Source of the DNA: Streptomyces rimosus
GTDB lineage: Bacteria; Actinomycetota; Actinomycetes; Streptomycetales; Streptomycetaceae
Reading direction: 5' to 3'
NCBI RefSeq assembly: GCF_008704655.1
Contig: NZ_CP023688.1
Coordinates: 7,384,501-7,448,500, forward strand
DNA: 64,000 bases
Shown piece after piece: positions 58,923 to 64,000 of the stretch. Under the pieces are notes generated by a model, which ran no database searches, was not told the origin of the DNA, and was given only the letters and a program-made list of their open reading frames with translations. The number at the start of each line of letters is the position of its first letter. The first letter of the stretch is position 1. The position numbers and the translations under genes are program-made.

Positions 58923-60374
58923 GTGGGACGTTATGGGGAACGCCACGGTGGGGAACGGCACGGCGGCACGGACACCGCGGGGCGCCCGCGCCCGCCGGAC
59001 GTGCCGGCGGCCGGGGGATCCGGGCCGGGCCGCAGGCTGCGCAACCGGCCCCGGGCCACCGCACTGCTCGCGATCGGCGTGGCGGCGCTGGCCATGGCCC
59101 TGGCGATGTGCGGCTTCCCGCCGGAGAGCGGGAGCAGCGGCGCGGGTTCCGGAGCCTCGCCCGCCGCCCAGGTGGGCTGGGGGTTCACACACACCGAGTA
59201 CAGCGCGGACCGCGGCAACGACGCCGCCACGCACAGCGCCTCCGAGCTGCTGTCCGCGGAGCCGATGCCGCAGAACCAGCACATCATGGGCTGGGGCGCG
59301 CAGAACCCCGAACCGAGCCCGGGGAAGTACGACTTCAAGGAGCTGGACAGCCGCGTCGACCTGATCCGCAGGACCGGCGGCACGCCCGTCCTGACGCTGT
59401 GCTGCGCCCCGGACTGGATGAAGGGCGGCAAGGCCGGCGAGACGGACTGGAGCGCGCTGGAGAAGGCGCCGAGCCCGGAGCACTACGCGGACTTCGCCCA
59501 ACTGGTCGGCACGATCGCCCGCCGCTATCCGGACATCCGCCACTTCATCGTCTGGAACGAGCTCAAGGGCTTTTACGACGAGGCCCGCAACCGCTGGGAC
59601 TACGAGGGCTACACCCGCCTGTACAACCTCGTCTACAAGGAACTGAAGAAGATCGACAAGAACAACCAGGTGGGCGGCCCGTACGCGGTCATGGACAGCC
59701 ACCCGCCCGACGACGACGCGCAGGCGTCCGACGTCAAGGGCCCCTGGGGCAGCCTCGACCAGCGCACCGTCGACGCCGTCGAGTACTGGAACGCGCACAA
59801 GGCGGGCGCGGACTTCGTCGTCGTGGACGGCTCCAGCTACACCAAGGACGGCCGGTACGTCCCCGACGCGTTCGCCGCCACCCGCAAATTCGCCGACATC
59901 GGGCGCTGGCTGCGCGCGACGACCGGGCTGCCGCTGTGGTGGGCGGAGTGGTACGTCGAGGTCGCGGACGAGAACGACGACCGCAACGGCTGGAGCGAGC
60001 CGCGCCGTACCGCCGTCCAGGCGAGCGCGCTGATCTCCATGACCGAGGGCGGCGCCACCAGCGGCTTCTACTGGAACCCGGAGAGCGAGGGCGCCGGCTG
60101 CCCCGGCTGTCTGTGGCGCAGCACCCAGCTGCGGGGCGGCGGCGGTGAACTGCCCATGATGGACCTGCTGTCCCGGTTCTCCCGCGCCTTTCCGCCCGGT
60201 ACGTCCTTCGTACCGGTGGACGTGGCCGCGGGCGACCGGGCCAACCTGCGCGTCCTGGCCGACCGCCGGACCCTCATGGTGGTCAACACGCTCGACCGCC
60301 CCGTCCGCACGACGGTGGACGGCCGGAGCCTGACCCTCAAGCCGTACGAGATCCGCTGGGAGAAGCGGTCCTGA
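58923..60374 (+). CDS. GH39-like glycoside hydrolase, membrane-anchored or lipoprotein
   Basis: A 483-residue protein from GTG 58923. A Gly/Arg/Pro-rich N-terminus precedes a hydrophobic segment (residues ~46-62) ending LAMC, which may be a signal anchor or lipobox (Cys63). The TIM-barrel domain has HFIVWNELKGFYDEAR with the likely acid/base Glu213, and PLWWAEWYVEVADEN with the likely nucleophile Glu342, like beta-xylosidase clan members. TAGGCT at 58909-58914 could be a -10 element giving a near-leaderless transcript. It converges on the flippase fusion gene, suggesting a shared role in an exopolysaccharide. Confidence 0.8.
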   Translation: MGRYGERHGGERHGGTDTAGRPRPPDVPAAGGSGPGRRLRNRPRATALLAIGVAALAMALAMCGFPPESGSSGAGSGASPAAQVGWGFTHTEYSADRGNDAATHSASELLSAEPMPQNQHIMGWGAQNPEPSPGKYDFKELDSRVDLIRRTGGTPVLTLCCAPDWMKGGKAGETDWSALEKAPSPEHYADFAQLVGTIARRYPDIRHFIVWNELKGFYDEARNRWDYEGYTRLYNLVYKELKKIDKNNQVGGPYAVMDSHPPDDDAQASDVKGPWGSLDQRTVDAVEYWNAHKAGADFVVVDGSSYTKDGRYVPDAFAATRKFADIGRWLRATTGLPLWWAEWYVEVADENDDRNGWSEPRRTAVQASALISMTEGGATSGFYWNPESEGAGCPGCLWRSTQLRGGGGELPMMDLLSRFSRAFPPGTSFVPVDVAAGDRANLRVLADRRTLMVVNTLDRPVRTTVDGRSLTLKPYEIRWEKRS

Positions 60375-60379
60375 GAACC

Positions 60380-60405
60380 GGGCGCCCGGCCGTCGCCGGG
60401 CGCCC
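60380..60405. terminator. Bidirectional hairpin terminator
   Basis: GGGCGCCCGGC and GCCGGGCGCCC with a 4-base loop between the convergent glycosidase and flippase-fusion genes. Confidence 0.85.
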
Positions 60406-60407
60406 GC

Positions 60408-63400
60408 TCACGACATCGTCACGAACCGCTGCACAAGGGCCACCAGGAAGACGAACAGCAGCGGCAGCGCGAACCAGAACGAACTCTGCAGCCAGCGGAG
60501 CTTGCGCACGCTCGGCGGCAGGGCCACCCGCACCACCTCGCGCGCCGCGAGCAGCACGATCAGGGCCCCGGCCGCGAGCGCGCCGACGACCGACCATGTC
60601 GTCCAGGTGATGCGCGGCCCGACCGGCCCCGGGTCCGGCTCGTCCACCGGCCCCGGCGGCTGCTGCCGCAGCTCGTACAGCGCCGCGTCCTTGTTGCTCA
60701 TGACACGGCGCAGCTCGGGCCGCTGGTCCAGGGCCGTACGCAGCCGCTGCTCCCAGCCGGCGGAGTAGCCCGCACCCAGGCGCAGCGACTCCGCCTGGGC
60801 GCGGTTGAGCATGAAGTACGAGCGCGGTCCGGCGTCGCGCAGCGCGTTGACGAGCGAGTCGGTCAGGACCGGGTCGCGCGGGGCGAGTACGGGCTTGTAC
60901 TGCACCCGCTCCATGTCCTTCGCGCCCCACGGTATGTCCGGGGTCACGTCGTTGACCGTGTCGTTGGACGGCCACAGCAGCCGCGCCGTGGGCCGGTCGT
61001 GCGCGTAGACGTAGTCCATCGCGGCCACCTCGCCCGGCCGGACGCGTTCGAACGGCTCGTTGCCCCAGCGGGCCACCAGGAACCCGGTGATCAGCACCAC
61101 GCCCGTCAGCAGGGCGGCGAACGGGCCCAGGCCGCGCCGGGTGCCCGCGGCGCGCGGGAAGAGTGCCAGCGCGCCGAGGACGCAGGCGCCGGGCAGCGCG
61201 AACATGAACACCCGCAGCGCCATCTCGCCGCCGTAGGACTGCATGCCGAAGGCGAGGAACGGGACGAAGGTCAGCACCAGCAGCGAGCGTTCGGAGAAGC
61301 CCGCGGCGCGCCGCTGCAGCACGCCCCAGCAGGCCAGCGCCAGCACCCCGCCGGCCAGCGCCACCCGCGCGTACAGCACCAGTTTGTGGACACTGTCGCC
61401 GTCGCCGATCCGGCCGGCGACCGATGACGAGACGTTTCCGCCGATGCCGCCCAGCCCGCCGAACAGCTCGTCGAAGTGGCCCGACCAGTACGGCTCGGCG
61501 AGGTAGCCGATCCACACCACGACCACCACGCCGAACAGCAGCGGCAGCCCGTACAGGGACGTACGCCGGACCAGGACCAGGAACGTCAGCACGCCCAGCA
61601 TCACGAACGGCGTGAGCTGGTGGCCCGCCACGGACGCCAGGAACAACAGGCCCAGCACGGCCAGCAGCGCCACCCGCTGCCCCCGCCCGGCCGGCGCGAC
61701 CTCCGCCTCGCCGGGCCAGCGCTTGCCGCGCAGCACCCGCGGATCGCGGAACCACACCAGCAGGATCGCGGCGAAGACCAGGTAGAGCAGATACGTGAAG
61801 CCCTGCGGCGAGAAGTAGTCCTGGCCGACCCAGCCGCACAGCGCGAACAGCCACACCGCGCTCCACTTCGCGCGCCAGCCCGCCCGTACGGACCTCACCA
61901 GCAGGCACACCGGGGCCAGATACAGCAGCTGGATGGTCAGCGGCCACCAGCGCAGCACCTCGGTGAAGTCCGTGACGCCGCACGCCTCGGCGACGAACTG
62001 GGCCGCCGCGAAGAAGCCCGGCCAGCTCCAGCGCGCGTCCAGGTCGGGCACCGCGGAGCCGGTGCGGTCGATGTGGTCCAGGAAGCCCAGGTGCTGCCAG
62101 GCGGTGGCGAAGCGCGGTTCGGCCTCCAGGACGGCGGGCAGCGCGTGCAGGGCCACCACGGTCAGGACCAGGACGGCCGCCAGCAGGACGCGCCGCGGCC
62201 GGGACAGCCACAGCGCCGACGCGAAGGCCAGCACCAGCAGGACGGCGCCCAGCAGCGTCGCCGCGGGCAGCACGCTGATCAGGCCGAGCCCGCCCATCCG
62301 GTCCAGGTCGGCGTCGCCCATGCCGCGCAGCGGCAGCCAGAAGAGCGCGAGCGCGGCGACCAGCAGCGCCCAGATGCCGATGTCGGGGCGCCCGCCCAGC
62401 CGGGCGGCCAGCCGCGGCCCGAAGGGGAGGGCTGCCGCGATCCGCGGTCCGAAGGGGACGGCTGCCGCGAGCCGGTCCTTGAGGGGGGCGGAGGGGGCAC
62501 CGGCGGTGTCCGGGGCCGGGCCGGAGCGGTCCGGCGGGGAGCCGTCCGGCGGGGGCCCGTCCGTCCGGGGTTCCGCGACCCGCTCCGTCACCGGCTCGGC
62601 CCGGAACACCTTCGCGGAGACCGGCGGCACCGTCTGCTCCGCGGCCCCGTCGCCGTCCCCCTGCGCCCAGGACGGCGCGGGCCGTACGTCCGGCCTGCGC
62701 TCCATGTGGTCGAAGTCCACGTGCAGCCCGAGCGGCATCGTGTCCACGTCGCGCAGCGCCCGCTGCGCCCAGCCGGGCCGGTGCGGCACCGCGCCGTCCC
62801 CGTCGCCCGCCGCCTCCCGCGCCCGGTCGGGCTCCGGCGGCAGGGCGGTGGCGCCGGGTGCCCGCGCGTCCCCGAGGTCGCCGTTGACGGCCAGGTCGGC
62901 CAGGTCGCCGTCCGGCGCGAGTCCGTCGGCGGGCGCGCGCGTCAGCGGGGCGGCGGGGCGGCCCTTGAGGACGCGGTACAGCTTGACGGAGGCGATGGAG
63001 ACGATCACCGCCAGGCTGGAGATCTCCGCGACACCCGCGCCGGTCAGCCCCATCCGCGGCAGCAGCAGCACCGTCAGGCCCAGGACCAGGACGCACAGCA
63101 GGCCCTGCATGTAGGCCAGTCCGGACGTACGGCTCTGCGCCCGCAGCACCGCGAAGTAGACCTCCATCACCACGCGCAGCGCGGCGCCCACCGCGAACCA
63201 GCGCAGCAGCGGCGTGGCGGCGTCCGCGTACCCCTTGCCGAAGACGGCGAGGATGTACGGCGCGCAGACGAACAGGAAGAGACAGACCGGGATCATGATC
63301 CGGGCCATCCGGCGCAGCGCGGCCCGGGTGTTGTCGGCCAGCCGCGCCGGGTCGTGCGAGCCCTCGACGGTCAGCGAGGCGCCCATGTTGATCGCGAGCA

Positions 63401-64000
63401 GGTTGACCGTGCCGCCGATCGTGGTGGTGATGTAGAAGTACGCGTTGTCGGCCGAGCTGACCTGCGCGGCGACCAGCACCGGCACCAGGTAGACGACGGC
63501 CAGCGAGAACAGCGAGCCCGTGTAGTCCCCGGCCAGGAAGCGGCCCATCTCGCGCAGCGACGGCGGCCGGGCGCTGCGTTCGGTGGCCCGGATGTGCCGG
63601 GGCACCAGCCGCCGGAACACCAGCCAGCCCAGCGGCAGCACGGACACCGCGATGGCCGCGACCCACGAGACGAACACACCCGCCGTCGGGATCGCCGCGG
63701 CGAACGCCACCAGCAGTACGAGCTTGACCGTCGAGAAGACGAAGTTGCCGACCGGCACCCACATCGCGCTGCGCAGCCCGGTCAGCACCCCGTCCTGGAG
63801 GGTCAGCAGCGACCAGGCGACGACGGCGACGATAAAGCCGATCCCGTGGACGGGCCCGTGCAGGAAGCCGTACGACGGCCCCCAGAAGTCCAGGGTCAGC
63901 AGGAAGACCGTCGCGGCCAGCGCGACGATCACCGAACTGCCCAGGTAGGTACGGCGGACCAGCCGCCCCGTGGTGCGCCCCGCGATGGGGATGTAGCGGG
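60408..64000 (-). CDS. Polysaccharide flippase fused to a large membrane glycosyltransferase-like domain, partial
   Basis: The reverse frame is open from the stop at 60408 to the right edge, so the N-terminus is missing; at least 1,196 residues are seen. The first ~345 visible residues are helices of a Wzx/MATE-type oligosaccharide flippase (MGRFLAGDYTGSLFSLAVVY, NMGASLTVEG, EVYFAVLRAQSRTSGLAYMQ). A disordered Ala/Pro/Asp linker of ~160 residues follows. The C-terminal ~650 residues have over ten more helices with large loops (GWVGQDYFSPQGFTYLLYLV, AGHQLTPFVML, AAMDYVYAHDRPTARLLWPS), as in multi-pass membrane glycosyltransferases. It may couple export and extension of a surface glycan. Confidence 0.8.
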   Translation of the reverse strand, partial: RYIPIAGRTTGRLVRRTYLGSSVIVALAATVFLLTLDFWGPSYGFLHGPVHGIGFIVAVVAWSLLTLQDGVLTGLRSAMWVPVGNFVFSTVKLVLLVAFAAAIPTAGVFVSWVAAIAVSVLPLGWLVFRRLVPRHIRATERSARPPSLREMGRFLAGDYTGSLFSLAVVYLVPVLVAAQVSSADNAYFYITTTIGGTVNLLAINMGASLTVEGSHDPARLADNTRAALRRMARIMIPVCLFLFVCAPYILAVFGKGYADAATPLLRWFAVGAALRVVMEVYFAVLRAQSRTSGLAYMQGLLCVLVLGLTVLLLPRMGLTGAGVAEISSLAVIVSIASVKLYRVLKGRPAAPLTRAPADGLAPDGDLADLAVNGDLGDARAPGATALPPEPDRAREAAGDGDGAVPHRPGWAQRALRDVDTMPLGLHVDFDHMERRPDVRPAPSWAQGDGDGAAEQTVPPVSAKVFRAEPVTERVAEPRTDGPPPDGSPPDRSGPAPDTAGAPSAPLKDRLAAAVPFGPRIAAALPFGPRLAARLGGRPDIGIWALLVAALALFWLPLRGMGDADLDRMGGLGLISVLPAATLLGAVLLVLAFASALWLSRPRRVLLAAVLVLTVVALHALPAVLEAEPRFATAWQHLGFLDHIDRTGSAVPDLDARWSWPGFFAAAQFVAEACGVTDFTEVLRWWPLTIQLLYLAPVCLLVRSVRAGWRAKWSAVWLFALCGWVGQDYFSPQGFTYLLYLVFAAILLVWFRDPRVLRGKRWPGEAEVAPAGRGQRVALLAVLGLLFLASVAGHQLTPFVMLGVLTFLVLVRRTSLYGLPLLFGVVVVVWIGYLAEPYWSGHFDELFGGLGGIGGNVSSSVAGRIGDGDSVHKLVLYARVALAGGVLALACWGVLQRRAAGFSERSLLVLTFVPFLAFGMQSYGGEMALRVFMFALPGACVLGALALFPRAAGTRRGLGPFAALLTGVVLITGFLVARWGNEPFERVRPGEVAAMDYVYAHDRPTARLLWPSNDTVNDVTPDIPWGAKDMERVQYKPVLAPRDPVLTDSLVNALRDAGPRSYFMLNRAQAESLRLGAGYSAGWEQRLRTALDQRPELRRVMSNKDAALYELRQQPPGPVDEPDPGPVGPRITWTTWSVVGALAAGALIVLLAAREVVRVALPPSVRKLRWLQSSFWFALPLLFVFLVALVQRFVTMS

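Noticed and set aside
1..64000. Search for tRNA, rRNA, transposon ends, integrase and CRISPR
   Set aside because: No cloverleaf, rRNA stretch, transposase or recombinase motif, or regular repeat-spacer array was seen by eye in the window. Short tRNAs could be missed without a scanning program.

Overview
The window is very GC-rich DNA with dense, mostly G/C-ending codons, many GTG/TTG starts, 4-base stop/start overlaps and long GC hairpins between genes. Together with a ten-gene gas vesicle operon of the streptomycete type (gvpO-A-F-G-Y-Z-J-L-S-K), streptogrisin-type proteases, a subtilisin-inhibitor-like protein and a DmdR-type iron box, this points to a Streptomyces or close relative. No rRNA, tRNA, CRISPR array, transposase or integrase was found. 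It reads as chromosomal sequence.

Layout. 1-2.9 kb: edge of a branched-chain amino acid type ABC uptake locus (permease and membrane protein leftward, two lipoproteins rightward). 3.2-5.6 kb: conserved unknown genes, a 56-residue hydrophobic protein and a WYL regulator. 5.5-7.3 kb: a lone cytochrome oxidase subunit I gene whose 3' end overlaps the regulator. 7.4-12.6 kb: gas vesicle operon. 13-19.6 kb: I78 inhibitor, PAP2 phosphatase, PIG-V-like mannosyltransferase, MFS exporter, acyl-CoA dehydrogenase and a SepF paralogue. 19.6-20.5 kb: a long non-coding stretch with a Crp-like site, repeated motifs and a possible structured leader. 20.5-25.6 kb: four-gene flavin monooxygenase operon. 25.8-32.3 kb: two secreted streptogrisin-like proteases, an SPFH protein, an erythromycin-esterase-like secreted protein and a secreted protease inhibitor. 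32.7-38.8 kb: DUF2254 protein, HtpG, a TetR/SDR divergent pair and a YhgE-like membrane protein. 39-43.9 kb: DnaE2 and an ImuB-like inactive Y-family protein behind a LexA box. 43.8-46 kb: PPOX flavoprotein and a wall-anchored lytic polysaccharide monooxygenase, with four hairpins sharing one loop sequence between them. 46.2-52.6 kb: iron-box-controlled NRPS-independent siderophore operon resembling the vibrioferrin enzyme set. 52.6-54.7 kb: operon of three roadblock/LC7 proteins plus a DUF4388-like protein. 54.9-64 kb: tandem GNAT, GntR-VOC-DDAH operon, AAA ATPase, GH39-like glycosidase and a giant flippase/membrane-glycosyltransferase fusion that leaves the window.

Themes. Tightly coupled operons dominate: gas vesicles, siderophore, roadblock, GntR-VOC-DDAH, and dnaE2-imuB. 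Environmental interfaces are common: buoyancy proteins, iron capture, extracellular proteolysis with its inhibitor, and polysaccharide attack and export. The most unusual items are the hairpin array at 44.8 kb, the possible leader RNA at 20.4 kb, the roadblock operon without a GTPase, and the vibrioferrin-like siderophore set. All functions are inferred from reading the sequence; no database search was run.
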